64,000 bases of DNA from Synechococcales cyanobacterium C42_A2020_086 (GTDB lineage: Bacteria; Cyanobacteriota; Cyanobacteriia; Elainellales; Elainellaceae). The stretch's first letter is position 1. Each line of letters starts with the position of its first letter. The stretch is from assembly GCA_015272325.1 (NCBI GenBank), contig JACYLU010000036.1:248001-312000 (forward strand). The letters run 5' to 3'. The translations under genes and the position numbers were made by a program. Positions 44,700-54,470 of this stretch are shown here, piece by piece. The notes beneath the pieces are model-generated. The model was given only the letters and a program-made list of their open reading frames with translations. It was not told the origin of the DNA and searched no databases.

Positions 44700-46517
44700 A
44701 TGAAGCAGGGGAACTGGTTGGGGTTAGGCGGCATTGTGATGGGGACACTGGGCATGACGAATGTTGCCTGGGCAGAGCAGCCGCTTTCGGTTGTATATCC
44801 GCCCGACGGTCACGAAACCACCGCTGCCCAGATTTTTTTGATTGGCACAGCCCCAGTCCCAGGAGAGGTAACCGTCAATGGTGAGCCGATTCAGCGCAGC
44901 GCGGCTGGGCATTTTGCTCCTAGCGTGCCGCTCCAGTTAGGCGAAAATGTATTCACACTGCGTTATCAGGATCAGGAGCTGATGCTGCGAATCACCCGAG
45001 TGACCGCTACGCCTCCGGTTCCGGTCGGCACCGCCTTTGCAGAAGGCAGCCTGACTCCAGCAGTCGATATTGCTCGCTTACCCCAGGAGCCGATCTGCTT
45101 CAGCGCCATTGCGCCGCCGCAGGCAACGGTCAGCGTCACCCTGGCAAACCAAACGATTCCGCTACTGCCCCAAGGCGACGCGGTAGAGCTGCCCCCCAAC
45201 TCCGCCGTGCTGACGTTGCAGAATCAGCCGATTGTGGTGACAGCAGCACAATCCTATCAGGGTTGTGTATCGGGTGAGCGGTGGTCACAGCAATTCAACC
45301 CTGCAACTGACAACGCCATGCACGATCTGGGCTATCCCGAGTTTCGCCTGTCTCTGCATGGGCAGACGGTCAGCCAAACGGGACCAGGTCGCATTGTGCT
45401 GATGGCTCCTGTACCGTTGCCGGTTGTGGAAGTGACGGCGGAATCAGGCACCGCCCGCAGTGGTCCCAGTACCGACTACTCGCGTCTGACGCCCTTGCCT
45501 CAGGGCACCCGTGCTGCCATCACTGGCCGCGAAGGGGAATGGCTGCGACTCGACTACGGTGGCTGGATTCGAGCCAGCGATACCCAACCGCTGCCCAATG
45601 CTGCGCCGCCGCAAACCTTGATTCGCAGTATTCGCGCCCACACCACAAACGACTGGACCGAAATTCGTTTCCCGCTGCAAGTGCCAGTGCCAGTGAGCGT
45701 GCAGCAGGGCAACCGCAGCTTTACTCTGACGCTGCACAACACCACCGCTCAGACCGACACGATTTTGCTGAACGACGATCCCGTCATTGAGCGCTTGGAT
45801 TGGCAACAGAGCGCACCAGGGCAGGTGCAATACACCTTTCACCTCAAGTCCCCTCAGCAGTGGGGCTACACCCTTCGCTATGAAGGCACAACGCTGGTGC
45901 TGTCGCTGAGGCATCCGCCCGAGCTTTCGCGGCATTCTCGCCAGCCGCTAGCCGGCATCCGCATCCTGATTGATCCAGGACATGGCGGCCCTGAAGATCT
46001 GGGTGCTCGCGGCCCCACCGGCTACCCCGAGAAAGAAGTGGCGCTGATTGTCTCTCGGCTCTTGCGCGATCGTCTGGAAGCCCGAGGTGCCACGGTTTAT
46101 ATGACTCGCGACGATGATATTGACCTGTGGCCCCAAGACCGAGCAGCGATGATCAACGAGATTCAGCCAACGCTGGCCTTGAGCGTTCACTACAATGCCC
46201 TGCCCGACGATGGCGATGCGGTGAACACGGCGGGAATTGGCACCTTTTGGTACAACGCTCAGTCCCATAGCCTAGCGGTGTTTCTGCACAATTATTTGGT
46301 AGAGACTCTAAACCGTCCCTCCTACGGCGTCTTCTGGAATAACCTTGCTCTCACCCGCCCAACTGTAGCTCCGGCGGTGCTGCTGGAACTCGGTTTCATG
46401 ATTAACCCGGAAGAATTTGAATGGATTGTCGATCCTCGGTCGCAGGAACAGCTAGCCGACGCTCTGGCAGACGGTGTTGTGCAATGGGTGCAGCGTGCCG
46501 CCCAGCGTTCTCCCTGA
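44700..46517 (+). CDS. N-acetylmuramoyl-L-alanine amidase with SH3 and AMIN-like domains
   Basis: A periplasmic cell-wall amidase that cuts the lactyl-Ala bond of peptidoglycan, needed for daughter-cell separation or septal pores in filaments. It has 605 residues: a signal peptide (residues 1-25, ending NVAWA), N-terminal beta domains, an SH3-like domain near 245-310 (ARSGPSTDYSRLTPLPQGTR, then GEWLRLDYGGWIR), an AMIN-like beta region and a C-terminal Amidase_3 domain. The catalytic zinc site is visible as DPGHGG (His428), YPEKEVAL (Glu444 region), SVHYNA (His497) and LLELGFM (Glu563). A conserved small gene and mltA follow on the same strand. Confidence 0.92.
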   Translation: MKQGNWLGLGGIVMGTLGMTNVAWAEQPLSVVYPPDGHETTAAQIFLIGTAPVPGEVTVNGEPIQRSAAGHFAPSVPLQLGENVFTLRYQDQELMLRITRVTATPPVPVGTAFAEGSLTPAVDIARLPQEPICFSAIAPPQATVSVTLANQTIPLLPQGDAVELPPNSAVLTLQNQPIVVTAAQSYQGCVSGERWSQQFNPATDNAMHDLGYPEFRLSLHGQTVSQTGPGRIVLMAPVPLPVVEVTAESGTARSGPSTDYSRLTPLPQGTRAAITGREGEWLRLDYGGWIRASDTQPLPNAAPPQTLIRSIRAHTTNDWTEIRFPLQVPVPVSVQQGNRSFTLTLHNTTAQTDTILLNDDPVIERLDWQQSAPGQVQYTFHLKSPQQWGYTLRYEGTTLVLSLRHPPELSRHSRQPLAGIRILIDPGHGGPEDLGARGPTGYPEKEVALIVSRLLRDRLEARGATVYMTRDDDIDLWPQDRAAMINEIQPTLALSVHYNALPDDGDAVNTAGIGTFWYNAQSHSLAVFLHNYLVETLNRPSYGVFWNNLALTRPTVAPAVLLELGFMINPEEFEWIVDPRSQEQLADALADGVVQWVQRAAQRSP

Positions 46518-46704
46518 ACCCGCAGAATCAGTAGTGTTGAGCTAGACGCTGTTGACTTTGCTGCCGAGATGGGGAATATTGACGTCGTTGGCGCTGGTCC
46601 AACTGGCTCAGGCGCATTTTCTCAAGTGAACCACACCGGCTATTGATTTCTGCTTCTTACGGTTATTTAGGCGTTTACTACGGCGTGAAGGATTGGCACC
46701 CACT

Positions 46705-46959
46705 ATGCCCAGAACTCCCAGCGAATTTGCAGTTCACATCATGATGGAGGGGGGGCACCGCGAAGAAGTTCGCTTCCCCACGATTCAGGATTTTCAGAAG
46801 TGGTACAGCGGTGAGCTGATGCCGAAGGCGACATCGAATGATTTTATTAGCGTGCCGATCAAGAACATCCAGGGTGAATATATGGTGGTCCGCCCATCGC
46901 GGGTGGTGGCGCTGCGGGTAGAGCCGGTCTTCTACGGCAGCGTTGATCGCGATATTTAG
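46705..46959 (+). CDS. Conserved small cyanobacterial protein between two cell-wall hydrolase genes
   Basis: From the ATG at 46705 this is an 84-residue soluble protein. The sequence PSEFAVHIMMEGGH, VRFPTIQDFQKWYSGEL and PIKNIQGEYMVVRPSRVVAL resembles a strongly conserved, unnamed cyanobacterial family. A TTG at 46693 would add four residues. mltA begins 13 bp after its stop and the amidase ends about 190 bp before it, all on the same strand. No function is known to me; a link to cell-wall turnover is only positional. Confidence 0.72.
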   Translation: MPRTPSEFAVHIMMEGGHREEVRFPTIQDFQKWYSGELMPKATSNDFISVPIKNIQGEYMVVRPSRVVALRVEPVFYGSVDRDI

Positions 46960-46972
46960 CAGGCTGAGCACT

Positions 46973-48193
46973 ATGCCATGGGTTTCGATGCCTTGGAGCC
47001 GTCACCGTAGGCTATGGAAATGGCTGCCGCGAGTTGCGGGTTTGGGGTTGGCTTGGGTTTTGAGTCTAGCTCTGACGGTGCTTGCCGGTCAGGGTGTAGC
47101 TCTGCCGCCCAACGCTCTTCCTCTAGTGCTAGTGGATCAAGCTAGCCTGCCGCAGCCCCTAGGCAGCGACGACCGTCTCTGGAGCCGGAGCAGCGATCGC
47201 CAGGCCCTGCTCACCGCCGTTGACCATTCGCTGGCCTATCTACGCACTCCCGAAGCGATGGCTGCCTATCAGCACTATCCGGTGCCGGGCTTCAGTCGAG
47301 AGCGGGTGCAGCGCAGCCTAGAGCGATTTCGGCAGATTGTGCGAACCGCCCGCTCGGCTGTTGCCTTTGAGAGCGCTATCGAGCAGGAGTTTGCGTTCTA
47401 CCAGTCGGTAGGGCAGGATGGCAACGGCACCGTTCACTTTACTGGCTATTTTGAGCCGATCTACCAAGCGAGCCGCGTCCCCACTGCCGAATTTCGCTAT
47501 CCGCTCTATCGCCTGCCGCCGGACCTCAGCCAATGGCCGCAGCCCCATCCAACGCGAGAGCAGCTCGAAGGCAGCAACGGACAAGGAACTTCCGGACGGC
47601 TGCGGGGTTTAGAGCTAGTCTGGTTGCGGGATCGGCTAGAAGCCTATCTGGTGCAGGTGCAGGGATCGGCGCGACTCCAGCTCTCCGATGGCTCGACGAT
47701 GGCAATCGGCTATGCCGGTCGCACGGAGTATCCCTATGTCAGCATCGGGCGAGAACTCGTCAATGACGGCAAAATCCCCGAAGAAGGGCTGACGTTACCG
47801 GCTGTGATCCGCTATTTACGACAGCATCCTGACGAACTCCGTACCTACCTGCTGCGCAACAATCGGTTTATTTTCTTCAAAGAAACGACGGGAACGCCAG
47901 CGACTGGCAGTCTGCGGGTTCCGGTCACGGCAGAGCGCTCGATTGCCACCGACAAGTCCCTGATGCCGCCCGGAGCATTGGCGCTGATCCAAACCGACCT
48001 GCCCGAACGGGATACCAGCGGCGGGTTTACCCTGCGTCCGGTGAGCCGCTACATGCTCGATCAAGATACCGGAGGCGCAATTCGAGGAGCAGGGCGCGTG
48101 GATATCTTTATGGGCACAGGTGTGACTGCTGGCGAACGCGCTGGGCTAATCAACCATCCGGGACGGCTCTATTATTTACTCCTCAAAGAATGA
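46973..48193 (+). CDS. mltA: Membrane-bound lytic murein transglycosylase A
   Basis: MltA cleaves the glycan strand of peptidoglycan with formation of an anhydro sugar. From the ATG at 46973 the protein has 406 residues: a hydrophobic N-terminal segment (GLAWVLSLALTVLAGQGVA) as signal or anchor, the MltA domain (FTGYFEPIYQASR, LEAYLVQVQGSARLQL, YAGRTEYPYVSIGRELV) and the C-terminal 3D domain with the catalytic Asp in RVDIFMGTG (Asp377). No lipobox cysteine was seen. An upstream TTG at 46943 overlaps the previous gene. It is probably co-transcribed with the small gene 13 bp upstream. Confidence 0.92.
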   Translation: MPWVSMPWSRHRRLWKWLPRVAGLGLAWVLSLALTVLAGQGVALPPNALPLVLVDQASLPQPLGSDDRLWSRSSDRQALLTAVDHSLAYLRTPEAMAAYQHYPVPGFSRERVQRSLERFRQIVRTARSAVAFESAIEQEFAFYQSVGQDGNGTVHFTGYFEPIYQASRVPTAEFRYPLYRLPPDLSQWPQPHPTREQLEGSNGQGTSGRLRGLELVWLRDRLEAYLVQVQGSARLQLSDGSTMAIGYAGRTEYPYVSIGRELVNDGKIPEEGLTLPAVIRYLRQHPDELRTYLLRNNRFIFFKETTGTPATGSLRVPVTAERSIATDKSLMPPGALALIQTDLPERDTSGGFTLRPVSRYMLDQDTGGAIRGAGRVDIFMGTGVTAGERAGLINHPGRLYYLLLKE

Positions 48194-48612
48194 GCACTCA
48201 CGAAATGGGCGCAGGCATATGCCAAGAGTCACAGCTAGGAGCCGCAGTCAAAGGGTAGTCACAGCTCTCTGCGCGAATCGTCAGCTGCTGCAACTAGTCA
48301 AAAAGCGATGGAACCGAGGATGTTATGCTAAACAGACGAGTTGTTCTCGCACAGACCCCTGACCTGCTTTGCGTCTTCGTGAAGATGTACAGAACTGCAC
48401 AAGTCCGCATCTTGTGATTAAGCTAGGTGCTAGAACGGCTGATGTTAAACAGCGGCTCCAAGCTGGCGAACCTCTAGAATTTTAGAATTTCTATTCCTGC
48501 TGTCTGATGAATTTGCCGCATCTCATGTGCACCCTGACCATCCCTGTTTTTCTTGCTATCAAGGATAGAGGCACCGGCTTAGACGTCTGCGTTCCTGACG
48601 CTTGCTAACCGT
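48194..48612. other. Intergenic region between mltA and the antiporter gene
   Basis: About 420 bp without a gene. AGTCACAGCT occurs twice (near 48227 and 48262). It probably carries the mltA terminator and the antiporter promoter, but neither is clear. Confidence 0.5.
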
Positions 48613-50529
48613 ATGGATGCAGCTCTTGAGATTACCTTGCAATTCATCATTACCGTTATTGCGGGCATCAGTGCCCAAGGTTTAGCTGCCTACCTGCAGG
48701 TTCCCAGCATTGTATTCTTGCTGCTGTTCGGGGTCATGCTGGGTCCCGATGTTTTGGCGGTTCTGCACCCAACGTTGCTGGGCACGGGATTAGAGGTGAT
48801 TGTTTCCCTCTCGGTAGCGCTGATCCTGTTTGAAGGCGGATTTAATCTCAATTTGCGGGAGCTAGACAGTGTTTCTGGTAGCCTGCGCAATCTCGTTAGT
48901 TTTGGGGTTCTGATCACCTTGATTGGTGGCAGCATCGCAGCCCACTGGCTAGCTGAATTCCCCTGGACGATTGCCTTCCTCTACGCAGCGCTAGTGGTGG
49001 TGACTGGACCAACGGTGATTAGCCCACTGCTGAAACAGGTGAAAGTCGATCGTCAGGTTTCTGCTCTTCTAGAAGGTGAAGGCGTACTGATCGACCCTGT
49101 CGGAGCAATTTTGGCCGTCGTGGTGTTGAATATCATTCTCAACGGCGATGCCGATCCGCTGGCGGTGGTCAGCGGGCTGCTGCTGCGGCTAGGCATTGGG
49201 GGACTGATTGGTGCAGTCGGGGGTTGGCTGCTGGGGGAGATCTGCAAACGCGCTACGCTGCTCTCGGATGACCTGAAAAATCTGGTGGTCTTAGCGGGGG
49301 TCTGGGGGCTATACGGCCTGGCGCAGTTTATCCGCAGTGAGTCAGGCCTGATGGCTATGGTGGTGGCCGGCATCGTTATGGGGGCATCCTCTCTACCCGA
49401 AGAGCGGTTGCTGCGGCGGTTCAAGGGGCAGCTCACGGTGCTGGCTGTGTCAGTGCTGTTTGTACTGCTGGCGGCGGATCTGTCCATTGCCAGCGTGTTT
49501 GCCCTAGGATGGGGAGCGCTGGGAACGGTCTTGGTGCTGATGTTTGTAGTGCGACCACTGAATGTTGGCCTGTGTACCTGGGACAGTGATCTAAACTGGC
49601 GACAAAAGCTGTTCCTGTGCTGGGTAGCACCCCGAGGCATTGTCTCGGCATCGGTAGCGTCGCTGTTTGCCATTTTGCTGACCGAGCGCGGCATCAATGG
49701 TGGCGATGCCATCAAAGCTCTGGTCTTTCTCACGATTATTCTGACTGTGGTGCTGCAAGGGCTGACAGCACAATGGGTGGCACAATTGCTGCGGATCACC
49801 TCAACCGAGGCGACAGGTGCTGTGATTGTGGGGTGCAATCCGTTAAGCTGTCTGGTGGGCAAGCTCTTTCAAGAACGTGGTGAATCGGTAGTGCTGATCG
49901 ACACTGATCCGCAAGCTTGTGAACTCGCTCAGCGGGAAAATCTCACGGCAATTGCTAGCAGCGCTCTGGATACGAAGGTACTTGAGCAGGCTGGGCTAGC
50001 GAAGGCAGGCACCTTTTTAGCGATGACCCACAACAGCGAGGTGAATCTAGTGCTGGCTCAGCGAGCGGCAGAGGAATTTCATCCTCCTCGCGTGTTTGCC
50101 GTGTTTACCAGCGACCCCCAACCGAATGTGGCTACCAGTTCAGTGAAAATTCAGCAGGCGTTCTCACCGCAAATGCCGCTGAAAACCTGGAATCGTTATT
50201 TGAACGATGGGGCAGTGAAGCTGGGAGAAACCACCCTGCGCGAGCCGGGGTTACAGTTCCAGCAGGCTCATCTCAAGGCGCTGATTCGGGCAGAAGAGTT
50301 GGTGCCTCTGATGCTTGAGCGTGACGATCGACTAACTGTGATGCCGGCTCAAGACGAGTGGCAGGCAGGCGATCGCATTATTTACCTGCTGCACGACCCC
50401 CGCCCGAAACTGCTCCGGCAGCTTGCCGGCAGCAAGGGTTCTCCCCTGGTGCTAGAAAAACTGCCGCGGGTCGAGGAAATTCCCATTGAGGCTTTATCGG
50501 CAACTCTATCCATGGAAGCGGTGGAGTAG
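48613..50529 (+). CDS. CPA1-type Na+/H+ antiporter with C-terminal RCK (TrkA) domain
   Basis: A 638-residue cation/proton exchanger. Residues 1-400 form about 12 membrane helices, with VALILFEGGFNLNLREL, VVTGPTVISPLLKQV and EGEGVLIDPVGAI, the last two being ion-path motifs of the NhaP/CPA1 group. The C-terminal half is cytosolic: an RCK/TrkA-N nucleotide fold beginning AVIVGCNPLSCLVGKLFQE, with an acid at the end of the second strand (VLIDTD), then a TrkA-C-like domain (ending AGDRIIYLLHDPRP). Such domains gate transport in response to NAD(H) or ions. It should help control pH and sodium. The SDR gene follows about 100 bp downstream. Confidence 0.9.
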   Translation: MDAALEITLQFIITVIAGISAQGLAAYLQVPSIVFLLLFGVMLGPDVLAVLHPTLLGTGLEVIVSLSVALILFEGGFNLNLRELDSVSGSLRNLVSFGVLITLIGGSIAAHWLAEFPWTIAFLYAALVVVTGPTVISPLLKQVKVDRQVSALLEGEGVLIDPVGAILAVVVLNIILNGDADPLAVVSGLLLRLGIGGLIGAVGGWLLGEICKRATLLSDDLKNLVVLAGVWGLYGLAQFIRSESGLMAMVVAGIVMGASSLPEERLLRRFKGQLTVLAVSVLFVLLAADLSIASVFALGWGALGTVLVLMFVVRPLNVGLCTWDSDLNWRQKLFLCWVAPRGIVSASVASLFAILLTERGINGGDAIKALVFLTIILTVVLQGLTAQWVAQLLRITSTEATGAVIVGCNPLSCLVGKLFQERGESVVLIDTDPQACELAQRENLTAIASSALDTKVLEQAGLAKAGTFLAMTHNSEVNLVLAQRAAEEFHPPRVFAVFTSDPQPNVATSSVKIQQAFSPQMPLKTWNRYLNDGAVKLGETTLREPGLQFQQAHLKALIRAEELVPLMLERDDRLTVMPAQDEWQAGDRIIYLLHDPRPKLLRQLAGSKGSPLVLEKLPRVEEIPIEALSATLSMEAVE

Positions 50530-50632
50530 GCGAGTGCCCTCTCTGGTGAGCGATCACCAAAGCTATGGTGTAAGCACCAAGGTAGGTGGAATTCGAGCCA
50601 TGCCCCAAGCCATATTCCTAGAGGAGAGACGC

Positions 50633-51397
50633 ATGACGGTTTTTGAGGGCATTGAATCCATCCAGGCGCTAGTCGTAGGGGCGAGTCGCGGCATTGGTTT
50701 CGGTATGGTGCAGCAGCTTTTGTCCGATCCGCGAGTCGGGCAACTGTATGCTACCTACCGCACCCGTACGGCAGCCCTCACGGACCTTGCTGCTCAGCAT
50801 CCCGACCGCCTGACTCTGATGCCGATGGATATTACCCAAGAAGCGCAAATTGCTGACGGCATCGCTCAGATTCGCCAGCAAAGCCAGGGTCTACATTTGG
50901 TGCTCTATTGCGTCGGATTTCTGCACGAGGGGACGATTCAACCCGAAAAGAGCTTGCAGCAGGTTCAAGCCGACCACCTACTGCGCTACTTTCAGGTCAA
51001 CAGCATCGGTGCGGTGCTGCTGGCAAAACATCTGCCGCCTCTGCTCAAGCATAGCGAGCGCAGCGTTTTAGCCAGTATTTCCGCGAAAATCGGCAGCATT
51101 GGCGACAATCAACTTGGCGGCTGGTATGGCTATCGTGCTTCTAAAGCAGCACTCAATATGCTGATGCGCACCGTTGCCATTGAGTACAGCCGCAAATGTC
51201 CGAAAACGCTGGTGGTGATGCTGCATCCCGGCACAACGGATACTCGCCTCTCGCAACCCTTCCAGCGAAATGTACCACCCGAAAAATTATTTCCCGTTGC
51301 CCGCACAGCTTCCCAGTTGCTCCATGTCATTGAGACCTTGCAACCCGAAGACAGCGGACAGTTTTTGTCTTGGGATGGCAGCCGATTACCGTGGTGA
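50633..51397 (+). CDS. Short-chain dehydrogenase, C-factor-like
   Basis: A 254-residue SDR. The cofactor motif is VGASRGIGFGM (15-25) and the active-site pair is Tyr167 and Lys171 in YGYRASKAALNML. The SISAKIGSIGDN stretch and the PGTTDTRLSQPF end are typical of C-factor-like SDRs. Start choice is clear: GAGGAG lies six bases before the ATG at 50633, whereas the frame is open back to 50486 without conservation. The substrate is unknown. It is on the same strand as the antiporter gene and may share its transcript. Confidence 0.88.
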   Translation: MTVFEGIESIQALVVGASRGIGFGMVQQLLSDPRVGQLYATYRTRTAALTDLAAQHPDRLTLMPMDITQEAQIADGIAQIRQQSQGLHLVLYCVGFLHEGTIQPEKSLQQVQADHLLRYFQVNSIGAVLLAKHLPPLLKHSERSVLASISAKIGSIGDNQLGGWYGYRASKAALNMLMRTVAIEYSRKCPKTLVVMLHPGTTDTRLSQPFQRNVPPEKLFPVARTASQLLHVIETLQPEDSGQFLSWDGSRLPW

Positions 51398-51580
51398 GGG
51401 GGCAAGAGAGGCGTTTATCAGCCAAGGAGCCGTAAGTTTGAATACGGGCATTGACGATAGCGGATGGAGATCACTTCTGAAGACCTCATGAGGATAGGCG
51501 GATCAAGCCAATTTTCACCTCAAAATTCAAAATAGTCTCTGTCATTCCTCTTCAAGCACGGCTTAATTGAGTCCAGGACC

Positions 51581-52879
51581 ATGAACTTGAACTTTAGTCC
51601 GTTGCATCGCTGGTTGCAGCGTCGGCATCTGCGAGCGTTGGAGGCAGCCTATGAAGCAGCGCAGGCAATCCAAGCGCTGGAAATGAAATATGCCAATGGC
51701 GGCAAGATTACCTACACGCCCGAGCAAACCAAAACAGTGTTTGACTATATCAAAAGTCTGCGCGACCGGCAGCTTCTGAAAGTCCGCACTAATCTTGCGC
51801 AATTTCAGCTGAGCGGTTTGCTGGTCCACCGCCCGGAGGCAGTCTCCGATTGCACCAGCGAAGCGGCGATGCAGCTCGAAGCGGCAGTGCTGGAAAAGCT
51901 GAATTTCATCGAGTCCATTATTGGCAAGTACCGTGAGGATGAGAGTGCTTCCCTGCCAGTGAATAGTGATGAACCGCAGCCCGCTGCTCCGGTGACCCCA
52001 GATACCGCTACGCCGGTCGATCGCCGCGATCCTAAAAATGCCGCTGCTCGCACGATTGATCCTGCAACGATTGCGGCCTATTCTCCGTCCCCTCGCCGCA
52101 GTCGCTTTTCCCAACGCGATCTGCCGCTAGGGTTTGGCAACGAGCTGAACCCCAACTACGAACAGCGCGTCGTTCAGGAACTGCGGCTGCGACGCCAGCA
52201 AAATCGGACGGCGGCCCGCTGGCTGCTAATCTTGCTGCTAGTGCCTTTGATGGTGCAAATTCTGGTCAAGAATCTGGTGCTGGAACCGCTTCTGGGAACC
52301 TACAGCGACCGCCATCCTACGCGGATTGAGCTGAGTCAGGCCATTCAGGAGCAGTTTCTAGTAGAGTTTGCTGCTGTCAAAGAAAAGCTGGAGATCCAGG
52401 AATTGATCGGCGTCATTCCAGAACTCACTCCTGCTCAGCGCCGCCAGCGCCTCGAAGAAGCAGCAGTGGACCTGTGGCGCGATGCACGTAACCAATCGCT
52501 GAATGGCCTCAAAAATCTGATGGCAGACGGCATTGCTCTCCTCACCTTTGCAGGATTGGTGTACTTCAACCGCAGCAAGCTAACCGCCATTCGGACCGTT
52601 TCTAATCAGGCGTTTCTGACCCTCAGCGATCCGGCAAAAGTGTTTTTGTTTATCTTGGTTACCGATATGTTTGTGGGGTTTCATTCGGCCGAAGGCTGGG
52701 AAGTGCTGCTGCAAGGGGTTACTAGCCACTTTGGTCTCCCCGAAAACCCGGCAGCCGTCAACACGTTCATCGCGACGGTCCCAGTCATTATCGATTCCTG
52801 TATTAAATTTTGGATCTTTAGCTATTTAACGCGCTATTCACCCTCGGCATCTGCCATCTACGAGCGGATGAACACCTAA
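51581..52879 (+). CDS. pxcA: Proton extrusion protein PxcA (CemA homologue)
   Basis: A 432-residue inner-membrane protein related to plastid CemA. It is needed for light-induced proton extrusion and pH and CO2 homeostasis. A long soluble N-terminal half with [18 protein letters not shown] and [15 protein letters not shown] is followed by four membrane helices ([70 protein letters not shown]). The C-terminal [16 protein letters not shown] is a family hallmark. The stop overlaps that of the convergent yidD gene. Confidence 0.93.
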   Translation: MNLNFSPLHRWLQRRHLRALEAAYEAAQAIQALEMKYANGGKITYTPEQTKTVFDYIKSLRDRQLLKVRTNLAQFQLSGLLVHRPEAVSDCTSEAAMQLEAAVLEKLNFIESIIGKYREDESASLPVNSDEPQPAAPVTPDTATPVDRRDPKNAAARTIDPATIAAYSPSPRRSRFSQRDLPLGFGNELNPNYEQRVVQELRLRRQQNRTAARWLLILLLVPLMVQILVKNLVLEPLLGTYSDRHPTRIELSQAIQEQFLVEFAAVKEKLEIQELIGVIPELTPAQRRQRLEEAAVDLWRDARNQSLNGLKNLMADGIALLTFAGLVYFNRSKLTAIRTVSNQAFLTLSDPAKVFLFILVTDMFVGFHSAEGWEVLLQGVTSHFGLPENPAAVNTFIATVPVIIDSCIKFWIFSYLTRYSPSASAIYERMNT

Positions 52880-53220
52880 TTTTGTTGTAAAGAGTCCGAC
52901 GCTGAGGGCGAGGTCAGTTCAGACTGCAAGGCACATTCGTCACTTGCGTGGGCACCCGTATGGGCATCTCGCAGAGCCTGCGATAACGGATCGCGAGCCT
53001 GCAGAGGAGCAGGAGGTACGGGATCGTAGCCCCCTGGATGCAGCGGATGACAGCGCACAATGCGGCACAGCGCTAGCCACCCCCCACGCCCAACGCCAAA
53101 CCGCTCAATAGCCTCCAGGGCGTACTGCGAGCAGGTCGGCGTGTAGCGGCAGGTTGGTGGGAATAGCGGCGAGATAAACAGCCGGTAAGCGCGAATCAAC
53201 GCCAACACAATCAGCTTCAT
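52876..53220 (-). CDS. yidD: Membrane protein insertion efficiency factor YidD
   Basis: A small protein that supports YidC-dependent insertion. The core is complete: [33 protein letters not shown] and [13 protein letters not shown], with the conserved cysteines. After residue 75 an extra 40-residue polar tail follows. The usual partners rpmH, rnpA and yidC are not here, so the gene is outside its classic cluster. The last codon shares bases with the pxcA stop (CTAA read from both strands). Confidence 0.93.
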   Translation of the reverse strand: MKLIVLALIRAYRLFISPLFPPTCRYTPTCSQYALEAIERFGVGRGGWLALCRIVRCHPLHPGGYDPVPPAPLQARDPLSQALRDAHTGAHASDECALQSELTSPSASDSLQQN

Positions 53221-53261
53221 GATCTCACCTTAGCACCTTGCTTCCCACGTCGGGGAGACCG

Positions 53262-54098
53262 CTAGCCTTTAACCCCACTTCCCGCCTCCGTTGGCACAAT
53301 GTAGCGCTGCATCACCAAAAAGAACAGCAAAATGGGGGCGATCGAAATGACTGATCCTGCCGCGATCAAGCGCCAGTCCAGGGAGAAGGCACCCGCTAGT
53401 TTGGCTACACCTAGCGGCAGCGTGTAGTATTCCGGGCGATCGAGAATAATCAGCGGCCAGAGAAAGTCGCTCCAGGAGCCGATGAACACAAAAATGGCTA
53501 GTGTCACCAGCGCCGGACGAATCGACGGCAGCATCACATGCCACCAGATGCCTAGTTCGGCACAGCCATCCATGCGGGCAGCTTCTTCGAGTTCTTTGGG
53601 GACGCCCTGAAACGCCTGCCGCAGCAGAAAAATACCAAACGCCGAAGCGATCGCCGGAAAAATCAGCCCTAGATAGGTGTTGCGCAAGCCCAACTGCACC
53701 ACCAGGATGTATAGCGGAATCATCACGATTTGAAACGGAATCAGAATCGTCGCCACAATCAGCGTGAACAGGGTACTGCGGCCGCGAAACTGCATCCGGG
53801 CTAGTGGGTAAGCCGCCAGCGAGCAAAACAGCAGATTCAGTGCCACCGTCAACACGGCCACCAGAGTGCTGTTGAACAGGTATTGCCCGAAGGGATTCGT
53901 TTGCCACACCGTCACGAAGTTTTGCAGCGTTGGCTGCAGCGGAATCAAACGCGGCGGAAATTGAAAAATATTTTCGCTAGGGGATTTGAAGGCCGTGCTG
54001 ATCAGCCAGATCAGCGGCAGCAGCATCGCTAGCGCAATGATCCCCAGGGTGAAGTAGGTCCAAACAAGCTGTGAGAGTGGTCGCTTGGTAGGCGTCAT
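53262..54098 (-). CDS. Carbohydrate ABC transporter permease, MalG type
   Basis: A 278-residue inner-membrane permease of the MalG family. Six helices are visible: the first contains YFTLGIIALAMLLPLIWL; later ones include TVALNLLFCSLAAYPLARM and TLIVATILIPFQIVMIPLY. The EAA loop reads EEAARMDGCAELGIWWHVMLP. I start at the ATG at 54098 (MTPTKRPLSQLVW); an ATG at 54134 adds 12 residues. By analogy to GgtD-type permeases it moves sugars or compatible solutes. No MalF partner, binding protein or ATPase is near, so the rest of the transporter must be elsewhere. Confidence 0.88.
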   Translation of the reverse strand: MTPTKRPLSQLVWTYFTLGIIALAMLLPLIWLISTAFKSPSENIFQFPPRLIPLQPTLQNFVTVWQTNPFGQYLFNSTLVAVLTVALNLLFCSLAAYPLARMQFRGRSTLFTLIVATILIPFQIVMIPLYILVVQLGLRNTYLGLIFPAIASAFGIFLLRQAFQGVPKELEEAARMDGCAELGIWWHVMLPSIRPALVTLAIFVFIGSWSDFLWPLIILDRPEYYTLPLGVAKLAGAFSLDWRLIAAGSVISIAPILLFFLVMQRYIVPTEAGSGVKG

Positions 54099-54470
54099 GG
54101 TGAGTGGAGAGTCCAGGCAACCCCCATAGTACATCGATCATCGCAACTGGCAGCAGCTCCATCGCTAGTGACAGCCAGTATTTGAGAATTATTAGCAGCT
54201 ACAGCTATTGCATCCTTCACGATTTTTTAATTGCCTTGCGTCGCTGTTCCTGATAAGGATTAATACTAGAATCGCTGCTTAGTTCAACAGAGGAAGCCTA
54301 TAGCGACCTATTCAGCGTAGTATTCACAGCAAGCGACGCCATTTTTGTTGAGACCTATATGCTGAGACTCAACGGTGAGACTCATAGCATTTGCTATCGC
54401 CAATAAAAGCGCTAGTTGGCAGTAAGTAGCAACAAAACTGAGAAGGCCAATTGAAAGACTAGGAGTGGCA
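54099..54470. other. Intergenic region between divergent permease and EfeO-like genes
   Basis: About 370 bp, A+T-rich, expected to hold both promoters. Near 54355-54385 the words GAGACTCAACGG and GAGACTCATAGC form a loose direct repeat. No gene was seen. Confidence 0.5.

Noticed and set aside
49053-49862. 269-codon minus-strand frame antisense to the Na+/H+ antiporter gene
   Set aside because: Low-complexity Ser/Thr/Pro product typical of the antisense shadow of a membrane protein gene.
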